Shown piece by piece: positions 11,687 through 23,697 of a stretch of DNA of 64,000 nucleotides. The DNA is taken from the NCBI GenBank assembly GCA_963971405.1, contig OZ020490.1:20113464-20177463 (forward strand), written 5' to 3'. Each line of letters opens with the position of its first letter. The first letter of the stretch is position 1. This DNA comes from Psococerastis gibbosa. Lineage: Eukaryota; Arthropoda; Insecta; Psocodea; Psocidae. The position numbers and the translations under genes are program-made. The notes beneath the pieces are model-generated. The model worked only from the letters and a program-made list of their open reading frames with translations. It was not told the origin of the DNA and made no database searches.

Positions 11687-12016
11687 ATTACACGGGCTTT
11701 CACAACGAGTCAGATGAAGGCTCACGATGGGCCGTGCTGCCGTGGTCGATTTGAAGACATATTGTATAAAAGATTACCGTACAAATGTTATTTTTCCTGA
11801 AATTGACAATTTACTATGTATAGGTACCTATTTCTCATGGGAAAAGGTCATGCCTAACTGATTCAATTTTAGATAGATGTAATCTTCCGTCATTTTTTCC
11901 TTGAACACTTTTCTAGAACAGTAATATTTAGAAATCAATTATAAGTTAAATTATGACCGTGCAAGTATTTCAACCTTGCGTGGTGTGCATTGTGGAAATG
12001 GTCGAGTGTATGGTAA

Positions 12017-12395
12017 GGCGCCCTTTCCACCGACCGGCTAGGGCTAAATACAAAAACGGTGACGTGGTAGCAGACATTCAAGACTTAGTCGGGGTTTCCG
12101 CAAATACAAATGACATTGGCGGAAATTTTTGTTTTCCTCTATGCCATAGTTAAAATTGATCAATGATCATACAGTAAAATCACAAACAAACTAACTAAAT
12201 TTAAAAAATGACGTCATGCGATATGTTAAGTACAAACATTTTAATAGATTTCTATAAAAAGAAAAATTCTAATTTCCGTCAATGTGATTTGCATTCTGCA
12301 ATGTGAGGTCGGTGGAACGCCACCTATGTCTTGAATGTCTGCTACCACGTCACCGTTTTTGTATTTAGCCCTAGCCGGTCGGTGGAATGGGCGCA
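12017..12395. mobile_element. PIF/Harbinger-type MITE (family H), 379 bp
   Basis: Starts GGCGCCCTTTCCACCGACCG and ends with the complement, with TAA flanks at 12014-12016 and 12396-12398. It is a full sister of the element at 9848: same GTGACGTGGTAGCAGACATT arm and same AAAATTGATCAATGATCAT centre. An open frame at 11953-12153 simply reads through its left arm. Confidence 0.85.
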
Positions 12396-12546
12396 TAAAC
12401 AATTACTATGCTGGTTCTATAAAATAAATTATTTGACCACCAATTTGTAACTTATACCAGACCTGTTCTGGGGCAGACAGACGGATGTAGTGAATAAAAA
12501 TAGGTTTATAGAGATTGCCATTGATTATTATGCAGACAGTAGCAAG

Positions 12547-12609
12547 GTCTGACGGAATTTTTTTAACGGTGGGGGGGGGATCCATCTGACGTCACCGGAG
12601 GTGAGCAGA
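12547..12609. mobile_element. Fragment of G-run MITE
   Basis: Contains a GGGGGGGG run then ATCCATCTGACGTCACCGGAG, matching the left part of the element at 14004. The right half is absent. Confidence 0.55.
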
Positions 12610-13196
12610 CGACTTAACATCTACGGTACAATTTACTCTTATAAAATACAATAACACATAGCATTGTACAAAAACATACATATATTTATTATACATGAAA
12701 TAAATGCAAGACATCAATGCCAAAATTCAGATTAGCCTTTACAGTAGGTTCAGGTTTATACCTACAATAATATCTTATAATAGACTCTAATGTCATGCAT
12801 AAAACGCCTAATCTTACAGCATTTATCTTTAAATTCCATAACATTTATGTTGTAATAATTCTACATTAATGTTTAACGTGTGCCAATTAATAACATATAT
12901 GAAGTTTCGTCATCACTTACATTGACTTTACTGCTATCGTAACTTAAGTACTATTTATCGTATTTAAGTCGTTTAATCGATTAATACGCTTGAGAAGCAA
13001 TTTCAGCTCATATGCAAATAAGTACTCCAATTTGCCCATTCTTCATGTGGCTAATCGATAAAAAAATGCTCATGACTACTACAGTCAAAATATAAAAAAA
13101 AAAAAAAAATGGGGAAAAAATGCATAAAATATGTTGTTTTCAAATCTGTGTGCTTTTAAAATTATACCTTTATGATCTACAAATGAGGAGCTTGGT
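12610..13196. other. No recognisable feature
   Basis: AT-rich, with an A15 tract near 13095. No frame or repeat that I can support. Confidence 0.45.
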
Positions 13197-13414
13197 TACA
13201 AACGTGGCCAACTCCATTCTTTTACAAAATGGGGCTTTGATCCGACCGAAAATTGTAATGTCCACCTGCACGTTGTAAAATAAAGTGACTAATGCAGCCA
13301 GATTGCGCACAGAAGCGCTGAGAAGTCTAGGGTTAGCTATAAACTTAATGCAGTTTCCAACAGAAAATCTACTCTCCTGAAAAATTCTACAACTTGGAGT
13401 TGGCCATGTTTGTA
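13197..13414. mobile_element. Short inverted-repeat MITE
   Basis: A 20-bp inverted pair: TACAAACGTGGCCAACTCCA at 13197-13216 and TGGAGTTGGCCATGTTTGTA at 13395-13414 (one mismatch), with 178 bp of non-coding interior. No second copy seen, so family is unknown; TA at both tips would suit a Tc1/mariner-type element. Confidence 0.65.
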
Positions 13415-14003
13415 AACAGTAGTTTATAATATACTGTAGTTACGCGAACTTCATAACCCGGAGCACTCAACCCCAACAACCCATAGTCAGAATTAACCTG
13501 TCATATGTACTTGTATATTAAAAGACCAATTCATTCCGCCCCCAAACTATTTATATAGGTAATGCACTGTTTTTTTGACATTGTTTCAACCGTCCCAGAC
13601 GTACTACAACTCCCATCAAAGCATCCAGTAGGGAAGAAAAAGTTTTCGCAACATTTTTCCACCAGACAGGCATCGGCCGACAACAGCTAACACCATAAAA
13701 GCTTTTCTGGAGGCAAGAAATTTGTGTTAATAAAGAAATTATGCAGGAAATGATTTGCATTTTCTAATATTTCCATAAAAGTCGAAGGGTAAGGCTGCAA
13801 GGAAGAGAACGGGGGTGGGGGGTTCTTCTTGCGGCCAGGAGGAGTTGACCTTCGTTCCCCGCCTGATGAGCATGCCTCCATGGTAATCTAGCGTGAGAAT
13901 TTCCAGGGAAGCCTCCTTTTATTTCGCCACGTGATGATTAAATAAAATTCTCCCTTATATAAAAATCTCCCTTAGGATTAGTGTCCAATCAATGGTATAA
14001 AGC
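13415..14003. other. No supported gene
   Basis: Two overlapping minus-strand frames (13551-13881) show no domain and depend on low-complexity GGGG/CCCC tracts. Confidence 0.4.
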
Positions 14004-14158
14004 AGGGCCGTAGCCAGAATTTTTTTCGGGGGTCCATCAAACGTCACCGGAGGTTAGGTAACCTCAATATATTTAAAACTCCATTCGATGTAGAGTAAGC
14101 GGCAAATATAATATTTCGGAGGGGTTCGGACCCCCTGGACCCCCCTCTGGCTACAGCT
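14004..14158. mobile_element. G-run MITE, GTAGCCAG family
   Basis: Left end CAGGGCCGTAGCCAGAATTT with a G-run; right end CCCCCCTCTGGCTACAGCTTT. Interior AAACGTCACCGGAGGTTAGG differs from the family at 15059 although the ends are alike. I could not find a clean target duplication. Confidence 0.65.
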
Positions 14159-14649
14159 TTAGGGAGGAGGGCTGAAATGAAGGCTAAGGAGAAAGAAAAT
14201 TTTGCTAGCTTACACAGGGAACTGATAAGATGAATCAGCAATAACAGGCAGACTGACAGCCGACAGCGCTATGAGAACAATATTTCATAAGGCAACGCTT
14301 TCAACAGCGCGGTTTCAGGGTGCTAAAAATTAAATTCTCCTCCCCCTAAATAATAAACCCGGTATTATCTTTTTAATTTATCTAATTCCACCACTATCCC
14401 TCATAATGTTTTAACAAATCCATAATTAATTAATGGGATTCTCGCTTTTATTTACCACCCGCAGATTAAATTATTTTATCTCTGTTTATAATTTATTTTC
14501 ATTTTCCTTTCATTCCTATTGTACAATGATTGTGAATTTAATATACAGAATTTTAGAATTTTGTGTCTTAAATCAAGCAAATGTTACCTTAAGAAATTCT
14601 TACAATTTCCCATGAAAAAGGATAAATTTATACAGATTGTTATTTGTTA

Positions 14650-14860
14650 TTATTTGAAGGACTTATTATGAACCTAGGGCTGCATCAGAGTGGCCCATTG
14701 GTCCGTTGTCCAATGCCAACGACCCCATGAATTTCGAACATTATTTGTATTGTTTCCGTATGAATTTGTGGCCATTGGCAAACTGGTATACATTCTCGAT
14801 GTCAACCTACACCGGCTACAAGCGATAATGGACAAGCTGAGACAAGCTTACCATTGATCC
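14650..14860 (+). repeat. Interspersed repeat W, copy 2
   Basis: Shares GCCAACGACCCCATGAATTT, GGCAAACTGGTATACA, TCTCGATGTCAACCTACACC and GGACAAGCTGAGACAAGCTT with the other copies. Fuller than copy 1. Confidence 0.75.
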
Positions 14861-15058
14861 CAGCATTAGGCCTTGACACAGTCCATGCTGTTTTGAGTTG
14901 TTCTTATTCTTATTGTTGTTTTTCTCGTTTTTGTTTTGTTTTTATTGAATAAGGGAAACTTTACGACAATACTAACAACACTAGTCTTAAGAATCTTGAT
15001 TATTGTAATACTAACCATTCCTTGCCTTGCCTGGGTTAGCCCATAGAAGAATTTCTAG

Positions 15059-15237
15059 CAAGGCCGTAGCCAGGATTTTTTTTCGGGGGGGGGGGAGTTT
15101 AGAAATTTCATTGGGTATTACATAGTGGTTTTTATTTTTCCTCTCAAAATCCGATTTTATCTAGTATAAAGCCATTTCATTTCGGGGGGGGGGGAGGGGT
15201 TTGAACCCCCATGAACCCCCCCTTGGCTACGGCCATG
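15059..15237. mobile_element. hAT-like MITE, family G (CAAGGCCGTAGCC)
   Basis: TIR CAAGGCCGTAGCCAGG / GGCTACGGCCATG, a G-run of about 10 next to each end, interior TCTCAAAATCCGATTTTATC. The flanks ATTTCTAG (15051-15058) and CTTTCTAG (15238-15245) give an 8-bp duplication with one mismatch. Sister copies at 25793, 31129, 52255 and 62401. Confidence 0.88.
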
Positions 15238-15244
15238 CTTTCTA

Positions 15245-16059
15245 GTCTTATGGTTCGCCCAGGTAAAAATAAAGTCGCCATTTATTTATTTATTTATTTA
15301 TTGAGGCAATGTAATAGGCGAAAGAATGACGTAACCAAGTCCAGGTACGAGTCACAGATAAACGAAACCGTAAGCTCCGTTAGCCAACCCGTTTCTTCTG
15401 GCTAGCGGCATCCCTTTAAGAGTGTGTAGTATTGTAATATAGAGTACCTATCTAGCTGCAAAAATTATTTAAATTTGGCCGTTTATGGTAATAGATTTGA
15501 GGGCTCAGTATATCAATTCTAATTCCGCAAACGGTTAATTTGCCAATTTTGTATCTTTAAGCTGAAATTACTTCATAGCCTACGTATTTAATACAGTGAT
15601 GACATGATGTAATTATTGTAGTTAGTCCAATTCGTACAATAATTGTGTGACATTGATATTTTAAAAAGCTATGTGAATTATTCTATCAGAACGTACAACA
15701 TTAGCCTTACCTACGGTACCACTTCATTTTTCATGATAGTATTCCTTATATGCGTCTACACTAGAGAGATAGGCTACATAAGTAAAGTTGTGGGTATACA
15801 GAGGGGTGATGAAATTGGCCACAGAATATATTTTATTACTGCTGCACTGACAAACCTTTTCTGTGTGCAGGCTATATGCAATCGTGATTTGAGCAGATAT
15901 TAAGATTTATGAAGGAGCAATATAAGGCTTGTTTCACATGTTTCAAGCCAGCACTCGCAATGGGTCCCGCGCTTTAAAATATACCTAAATAAAAAACTTG
16001 TTTCATTCAAGTAGAAAAACAAAGTGAATTATTATTGTAATGTACATTATATATAGTAA
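15245..16059. other. No supported gene
   Basis: A TTTA microsatellite lies at 15276-15300. An 86-codon frame at 15643-15903 has no recognisable domain. Confidence 0.4.
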
Positions 16060-16225
16060 CTTTTGAAGGACTTTTTATGGACCCAGACCCATAGGTCCCT
16101 TGACCAATGCCAACAACCCCATGGATTTTAGACATTATTGGCCACAGGCAAACTGGTATATACGTTCTCGATGTCAACCTACACCGGCTACAAGCGATAA
16201 TGGACAAGCTGAGTCAAGCTTCCCA
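16060..16225 (+). repeat. Interspersed repeat W, copy 3
   Basis: Contains TGCCAACAACCCCATGGATT, GGCAAACTGGTATATACG and GGACAAGCTGAGTCAAGCTT, colinear with copy 2. Confidence 0.75.
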
Positions 16226-16424
16226 TTGACGCAATGAAACAGGCGAAAGCATGACTTAACCAAGTACAGATACGAGTCAAGTGAATTGCTACTTCAGAGT
16301 CTCAGGTTAGAAGCAGAACATGAGTGAGTAAGAATCTTTGTCAAAGTAAACTTGCCAGCTGGTTGGATTTGGAGGTGAGCAGTGAGCAGAATAAACACGT
16401 ACATACTGTATGTACGCCCAATTC

Positions 16425-16650
16425 AGTAAGTAAATAAATAAATACACAATGACTTTTTGTTCTACAATAAAATTAAAGCAACCTAGTAGAGTTAGGGCTA
16501 TATAGCCCGCTCTTACACTCAATTAGGAAGGCCGGGACCGCCTGCTATACATGCCCTCCAAAGCATGGCCCGAAAATGTAGCATGTGTTGGACTCGAACC
16601 AAAAACCTTACAGGTGAAAGTCAGAGTCCATGCCACTACTGTAATTGCTC
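16425..16650 (-). mobile_element. tRNA-derived SINE, family S2, copy 1
   Basis: Read on the minus strand the head has a pol III B-box-like GGTTCGAGTCC and an A-box-like AGTAGTGG, followed by a body ending GAGTGTAAGAG, TAGGTTGCTTTAAT and an AAATAAATAAAT tail. Copies at 25163, 25973, 28365 and 44336 share order and orientation. Confidence 0.8.
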
Positions 16651-17102
16651 ACATTAAGGGTTAATTATCAAGTAAGCCGCTGGGTAGACTATGATAACCT
16701 CTTTTACTCAAGCTAAGGCCTCCAGTATAATGTACGGACCGCAAAGCAAAGAGCAGGCATTGAATACGTACAGTACGCCACAGAGATGTCAAAAACATAC
16801 GAAGTCTTTTCACCACCAGATATTCGTTGTAAGCCTTTGGCGACCCTCAAAATCTCATTAGAACGTCATGAATAGGCACCACTCTGAAAAAGGAGAAAAA
16901 AGAGCGTTTAGTAATATACTCAGGTACGTTGGCAAAGAAAACTTTCACATGGGTTGATTCACATGCATCAAAAAATACTGAGTGACATGAGTTACGACTT
17001 TAACTAACTAGTAGCTTTGAATGTACCTAGGAACATATAATATGATACTTGAAGGCTACTACGACTATAAGAAACTAATTTGGGTGCGCCCATCCACTTT
17101 AT

Positions 17103-18547
17103 TCATGTATTTTGTGAAATGTACTGTAGGAGTGGAGCGCGTGACGTATAGTATGTACTGTACTGGCTCATGTATTTTGTGAGATTTACTACAGGAGTGG
17201 AGCGCATGATGTACAGTATGTACTGTACTGACTCATGTATTTTGTGAGATTTACTACAGGAGTGCGGAGCGACTCATGGATTTGTGAACTTTACTATAGG
17301 AGTGGAGGGCATGACGTGCAGTATGTACTGTACTGACTCATGTATTTTGTGAGATTTACTACAGGAGTGGAGCGCATGATGTACAGTATGTACTGTACTG
17401 ACTCTTGTATTTTGTGAGATTTACTACAGGAGTGCGGAGCGACTCATGGATTTGAGAACTTTACTATAGGAGTGGAGGGCATGACGTGCAGTATGTACTG
17501 TACTGACTCATGTATTTTGTGAGATTTACTACAGGAGTGGAGTGCATGATGTACAGTATGTACTGTACTGACTCATGTATTTTGTGAGATTTACTACAGG
17601 AGTGGAGCGCATGATGTACAGTATGTACTGTACTGACTCTTGTATTTTGTGAGATTTACTACAGGAGTGCGGAGCGACTCATGGATTTGAGAACTTTACT
17701 ATAGGAGTGGAGGGCATGACGTGCAGTATGTACTGTACTGACTCATGTATTTTGTGAGATTTAATACAGGAGTGGAGCGCATGATGTACAGTATGTACTG
17801 TACTGACTCATGTATTTTGTGAGATTTACTACAGGAGTGGAGCGCATGATGTACAGTATGTACTGTACTGACTCATGTATTTTGTGAGATTTACTACAGG
17901 AGTGGAGCGCATGATGTACAGTATGTACTGTACTGACTCATGTATTTTGTGAGATTTACTACAGGAGTGGAGCGCATGATGTACAGTATGTACTGTACTG
18001 ACTCATGTATTTTGTGAGATTTACTACAGGAGTGGAGCGCATGATGTACAGTATGTACTGTACTGACTCATGTATTTTGTGAGATTTACTACAGGAGTGG
18101 AGCGCATGATGTACAGTATGTACTGTACTGACTCATGTATTTTGTGAGATTTACTACAGGAGTGGAGCGCATGATGTACAGTATGTACTGTACTGACTCA
18201 TGTATTTTGTGAGATTTACTACAGGAGTTACTATAGGAGTGGAGCGCATGACGTGCAGTATATAATGTACTACTTCATTATATTTTGTGAACTTTACAAC
18301 AGGAGTGGAGCATATTATGTACAGTATGTACTGTACTGGCTCATGTATTTTGTGAGATTTACTACAGGAGTGGAGCGCATGATGTACAGTATGTACTGTA
18401 CTGACTCATGTATTTTGTGAGATTTACTACAGGAGTTACTATAGGAGTGGAGCGCATGACGTGCAGTATATAATGTACTACTTCATTATATTTTGTGAAC
18501 TTTACAACAGGAGTGGAGCATATTATGTGCAGTATGTAGTGTACTGA
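17103..18547. repeat. 65-bp satellite array with higher-order variants
   Basis: About 22 units. The core unit runs ACTCATGTATTTTGTGAGAT, TTACTACAGGAGTGGAGCGC, ATGATGTACAGTATGTACTG, TACTG; in 17760-18200 the units are nearly identical and exactly 65 bp apart. A short variant (GTGCGGAGCGACTCATGGAT) recurs near 17264, 17434 and 17669, i.e. 170 and 235 bp apart. A second variant with TTCATTATATTTTGTGAAC recurs near 18272 and 18483. Each unit carries the inverted repeat GTACAGTA-TG-TACTGTAC. The minus-strand frame at 18362-18625 is only the repeat translated. Confidence 0.95.
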
Positions 18548-19643
18548 CGCGCGTTTTTTCAGAATATTGAGACTTCTGAAGACGATCAAATCAAAAAGTT
18601 CTATTTCAACCAAACGCAATAACAAATCAGGATAAACCGTTAATATTTACAATGATTTTTCGATCCCGGTCGGTGCTTGGATGATATTAACCCAGTACGG
18701 AAAGTACAACACAAATTTGAAACAATATACTAGTAATTTCAAAATTCAATTATAATTTTATATGCCTAATTGGCAATTAAATCAATAGAAAGAAGTTCAT
18801 ACTGAACTAAACTCCGTAGCATTGTATGAAAACGTTACTAAAATTTTTAAACGTACGGTACCTACTCGTAAAATACAATAGTAATTTGCATACTAGGCAA
18901 CATTCAAATTCTAATTGAAATGGAAATCAAAATTAAATTATCATTAGAGTTTTTGGAGGGTAAGGCCCCCCCCCCCCCCAAATGTACCTAGGTACATGTC
19001 AAATCAAAAATCCACCGAGTAGTTTACCCAAAAATCGGCGAACAGACACACGGACGTTTCGTAAAAACAATTTTTTTGTTTTTCCTGGGATAATTTGGAT
19101 CATGGCAAAGCTTTTCTTAAACTAGCGTAGAAATAGGAAACAAAAAAATCTTGAACAGGGGGAAAATAATCTGAATATATTCCTGTTGTAGTCGATGATG
19201 AGGCATTAGGCCAATCTATTGGCAGTTTTACACCATATAAAACTCATTAAAAAGCAATTTCACAGTAACTCGAACGAAAATTGCCATTAGCTGTGTTAAA
19301 AGCGATCACCTTCTCCGTAATAAGATTGTTTGTTAGAGCTTCCTTAATTTTCCTGACATTCATGTACCTGTTTACAGCACATACACGTTAATGATATTTT
19401 AATTTTCTTTGCTGAGAGACAGCATAAGACTTATAAATGAGTTGAGTCGAATTTGAAACGATTTTATTGAAATACCAACAGGCGAACAATAACACTATGT
19501 AAAGTTTTGTTTTCATGCTAACCCTATTGAATGGAGTATGCGCAATCTGGAGTTTTTTAAGCAAATTATTTAAATTATTTTATTGTGAAAGGTTAACAAA
19601 TAATTTTTTTGGGACGACAGTAACCCTCTCAATTATTTTTATG
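18548..19643. other. Unannotated, with a possible fragment of repeat Q
   Basis: Around 18965-19080 a C-run is followed by ATCCACCGAGTAGTTTACCC, AAAATCGGCGAACAGACACA and TTTCGTAAAAAC, matching the inner part of repeat Q (39150, 39960). The remainder is AT-rich without features I can support. Confidence 0.5.
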
Positions 19644-20366
19644 CATTGGCGTAAATTCACAAAATGTCTGGGGGGGGGGGGCTTTAGGACCCAAAGACTT
19701 TCATCCCCCGGAGAAAAAAAATCGATAAATGGGCCCACATTAGTGAGGTTTTACCCATATTATACCTGGAGAAATGGGAACCCGAGGTTCTCCCTCGGAG
19801 AAAAAAAAATGAAAAATGGGCCCAAATTAGTGAGGGTTTACGAATATTCAACCCTGGAGAAAGGGGGGCCCGGGGGTCTCCCCCGAAGGGAAAAATTGAT
19901 GAACAGGCTCAAATTAGGGAGGTTTTACGCATTTTCCAAGCAGCACAGTTGAGATTTTACAGACGAATAAACCTACCACTGAGGGGGGGGCCCGGGGGTC
20001 TCCCCCGAAGGGAAAAATTGATGAATAGGCCCAAATTAGGGAGGTTTTACGCATTTTCCAAGCAGCACAGTTGAGATTTTACAGACGAATAAACCTACCG
20101 CTGAGGGGGGCCCGGGGGTCTCCCCCGGAGAAAAATTTGGAAAAAATAGCTCTGAAGTATTGGGGTTTTAAGCATTTTGAGTAATATATTTTTTGTGAAA
20201 GTGCTTGGTCAATATGTTGATTTTTTTAATGTAATATAAGCATACTAAGAATTAATTTCCCTTTCATTATTGTGGATACTATGCCTTTAGCCTCCATAAC
20301 GACTTTGTCACCAGAAATCTTGGGAGGGGGGGGGGGCTACGGGTGGACCCCCTATTTACGCCAATG
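19644..20366. mobile_element. hAT-type non-autonomous element with internal tandem units
   Basis: TIR CATTGGCGTAAAT ... ATTTACGCCAATG; flanks TTTTTATG (19636-19643) and TTGTTATG (20367-20374), 7 of 8 matching. The 723-bp interior is made of diverged copies of a unit with GGGGG-CCCGGGGGTCTCCCCC, AAAAATTGATGAATAGGCCC and TTAGGGAGGTTTTACGC; the last two full units (about 19862-19983 and 19984-20106) are nearly identical. A 145-codon frame at 19515-19952 reads through these units and is not a gene. The same element, inverted and interrupted, is at 46574. Confidence 0.85.
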
Positions 20367-20374
20367 TTGTTATG

Positions 20375-22606
20375 TCCTACTTTTTATTTCGCTTTTTATC
20401 TCGCTTTTATTCGCTCTCGACCCGGCGAATTTCGTACCGCCTAACTGTTAATTAATAATAAAATAAAATAAAATAACTAAAAAAATTTATTAATCGCCAT
20501 TCCCCACTCCCCATTGCTCCGCCATTTTTTCTTTTGTGTATACAGTACTTCCCTTTTCCGCCTTATTAATAACACCAGCACAAAACCAACGAATCGACCG
20601 GTAACTAATATTAACCTAATTTGGCCAAGATCGCCTGGCCTATTATGGTTCCATTAGGCCAGGCAGGCACACACACTGGGGCCGAGTGGGTGGAGCTAAC
20701 ACCAAGCACCCGATCTCCGATATATTTATTATTTTTTTGGCATTTTAATAGATTATTCTGGTGGAGACCAGCGGAAAATTTAGGGGGAGGTGAGTACAAG
20801 GTGTATGTAAGTTAAAAGGTAATTTGTTTGTTGAAAAGTTTTATTCAATTAATTAATTAATAATAACTGCATGCATTAATTAATAATCAAAAACTAACCC
20901 TACTAACTTACTAATAAATATTGACGAAAACAAAAATTGTTATATTGCATATCATATAGAATGACATCATGTATCATGCATTGTATTGTATCGTCATAAT
21001 GTCTCTATGAAAAGCAACGCACGGCCATGCTGCCTGTGGTAAAAGCCAATTTAACTTGTACAAATGTTTTTGAGACAAATAAATAAATTGAATTGCATTT
21101 TTTTTTTACTATCCTATGAATTTACTAATTAGGGGGGGGGTCATGACCTCCGTGACCCCTTCCGTGGACCCGCCATTGGGTGGAGTACCTAGGCTGGCAA
21201 CAGTAGACAGGGATCTTTTGCGATCTGTCACTTGGTGATCTCTGCGTCATTTCATTCGCTCTGCCAGTGAACTTTTATCGACGAGACAGGGGTTAAGTTC
21301 CTCATTGTGTGATATTCTTTGAGGGCGTGGTTTTTAAGGTACTTATTTCCCATCATTTTTTTGAAGTACAGATCAATAGGCGTAAGCCCTAGTTTTATTT
21401 CCGTAGCTAATACTGGAGTTGTTTTTGTACAGATAAGGACTAATCGTATTGAAGATGATTGAATGCGCTGTATTTTGCCAATATGGGAGAGGAGTGTGAA
21501 GTTGTAATAAAGGTGGATCTAAATTCAGAGAACTCTGTGAGGGTGAATCATATTTAAAAAAAAACTGGGGCAAAACTCAAATTTACAATATATGAAATAA
21601 GAAGCTACTAAATTTCAAGTAAAAGAAAAAATAAGAGAAAACGCAATATATTCAAAGAACAAAATCAGAGAAGGAAAAGACAGCGGATATCAATCTACAT
21701 AAATAATAAAGCACAATACAGGGAGTTTAATATTCCTAATCGCGATATCAATAAGCTAACTTCTGGAAAAGCTTCGAAAGCTGGAATATATTGAGTACAA
21801 AAAGAGAAATTTTCCCCAACGGAAAGTCTGTGACTTGGAAAAAAATTCGGATTCGCTGATGATGATAAAGTTGCGCTTCCCGAACCTCACAACTTTTCAT
21901 TCCGCAATTTAAAATTGATTGATGGAATTACGTACTTCAAATGAATTTATTCACTATTTCAATTTATGTGGGGGAATCGATGGAAAAGGTACCTAACTTG
22001 TGAAAATGGGTTTTGTGGGGAGCTCAATGAGTATTCAAGCTAGGCCTACTGATTTGCTAGAAAATTTACTTGGAGATGTGAAACCTTGGGGGAATAGTAT
22101 TTACGGGTATATTTAATTTCAATTTCGAAAATGTTATTCACTGGAAATATGCATTTCAAATTTCCAAAAATGTGCATACTGTACTTCTGAAACTCCTCAT
22201 ATTGGTTTCTACACTCAGTCGCACTGTATGAATAGTTGTAATGAATTAACGTCCGAATTTACAAAAATTCATCCGATACTACAAAAATTCATGTTCCAGC
22301 CGAAATTTCTGAAAATTGCATACCTACTGTTCTGCTGAAAGTCTTGTTTGTGATAATGCATTTGGGCTTTTCTCACAGTGAATTGAGGAGCTTCAGAAAT
22401 ACAAATTGAATTTTTTTAAAATTTGAAACATGAGTTTTAATTTCAGGAAAATTTTTGTTTTTCGGTTGAATGGCGTTAAAAATGCATGTACACTATTCTA
22501 CAGTTCTATTCAATGATAACGTGAGTTTTTTACTTTATATTTTCTTTAGAACTGATTCCCAAGCAGAGCCACTAGATGAGTGCAACCAAACGAGGAGCAA
22601 TGAATC
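20375..22606. other. No supported gene
   Basis: AT-rich. Near 21131 a G-run followed by TCATGACCTCCGTGACCCC and CCCGCCATTG looks like one end of a G-run hAT MITE whose partner end I could not place. Confidence 0.4.
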
Positions 22607-22774
22607 CAGGGACGGTTCCAGCCCATTTTTTTGGGGGGGGGGGGTAGCTGAGGGTCAAAATAGGAAAAACTTATGTAGGATCGACTAAATTAGAGCCTAA
22701 TAACTTAATTTACAATAGATTTACCAAATTTGGGGGGGCAGCCACCCCCCCTACCCCCCCTGTATCCGTCCTTG
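22607..22774. mobile_element. hAT-type MITE, G-run family (CAGGGACGG)
   Basis: Left end CAGGGACGGTTCCAGCCC, right end CTGTATCCGTCCTTG. A perfect 8-bp duplication AATGAATC occurs at 22599-22606 and 22775-22782. A G-run of about 13 lies next to one end. 168 bp; sister of the inverted copy at 57771. Confidence 0.92.
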
Positions 22775-22782
22775 AATGAATC

Positions 22783-23587
22783 ACCCCGCCCCCCCCCCGT
22801 CCAATTGCCTGGTTTTGACCCTGCATTCAGCCCAAATTAACTAATGAAGTAAAGGGCGAGTACCTACTGCTACAATTTCTCCAAAATTGCGTACATTATA
22901 AACGAGAGAACTTTGATTTCACTGCGCAATTTTCCGGAAGAAAAGTTGTAAAGCTGATATCCGGGCTGGAAGGGCTGTCTGCTAGAGCTGACTGCGAGAT
23001 TTATTAAGGTTATTTGGTCGACCCACGGCAGTTTTCTCGTCTGCTATATAAATTTAACCTTTCCTTTCGGATTAATTGCTACACTTCGTTCCTATGCCTT
23101 TAGCTTTCATTCTTCTTGTCACTGGATGTAAATTGGTTGTTGCCCTTTGAAAATGCTATAGGCTACATTTTCAAAGTACCTACCTTGTCGCTTGAAAAAA
23201 AAACAAAGTGCTATAGTCTACTTTATTGCTTTGGCAAGTGTTGCCGGCCAATTTCATTATTTTTTATATCTCATTTCAACATAAGATAAGAGCCCATATC
23301 TCGACTAAAAAGAACTGTTTAACATTTACTAAGAGTATCTTCGCGATTCGTCGGATAGTGATATCTTTTAGATTTTTTAAAGGTAGACCTACATGACATT
23401 TCGGGTTGAAGTTGACATGTCGCTTATCGTTCATTACGGGGTAACTTTTCTTCTTTTCTCAGAGTATGTACTTATATAAAGTAACATTCATGCGAGGAAA
23501 ACCCGAGGTAATATTAATTATACTATTCTATGAATCAGTGGTGGTAACTCGTCTTTATTACATTCATTTTTTATTTTTTTTACTTAA
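22783..23587. other. No recognisable feature
   Basis: AT-rich, a C-run at 22788-22798, no frame or repeat supported. Confidence 0.4.
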
Positions 23588-23697
23588 AAATGGTTAACCG
23601 CATACAAACAATTTAATGAATGTATCCGATTGATCTCTTCAGTCGCCTCTGTAAGTTAGTACCCGTGTTTAGTTACGACACGTCTCCGATATAGTAA
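23588..23697 (+). repeat. SINE-like repeat V
   Basis: Plus-strand copy: ACAAACAATTTAATGAATGT, ATCCGATTGATCTCTTCAGT, GGTTAGTACCCG-like TAGTACCCGTGTTTAG and CGACACGTCTCCGAT. Truncated before the GCATGGCG end seen at 35966. Confidence 0.75.

Noticed and set aside
17103-18547. CRISPR-like regularity
   Set aside because: The 65-bp units are repeated without unique spacers; it is a satellite, and the context is animal DNA.
19515-19952. 145-codon open frame
   Set aside because: Built from the tandem units of a non-autonomous hAT element; Gly/Pro-rich from G/C runs.
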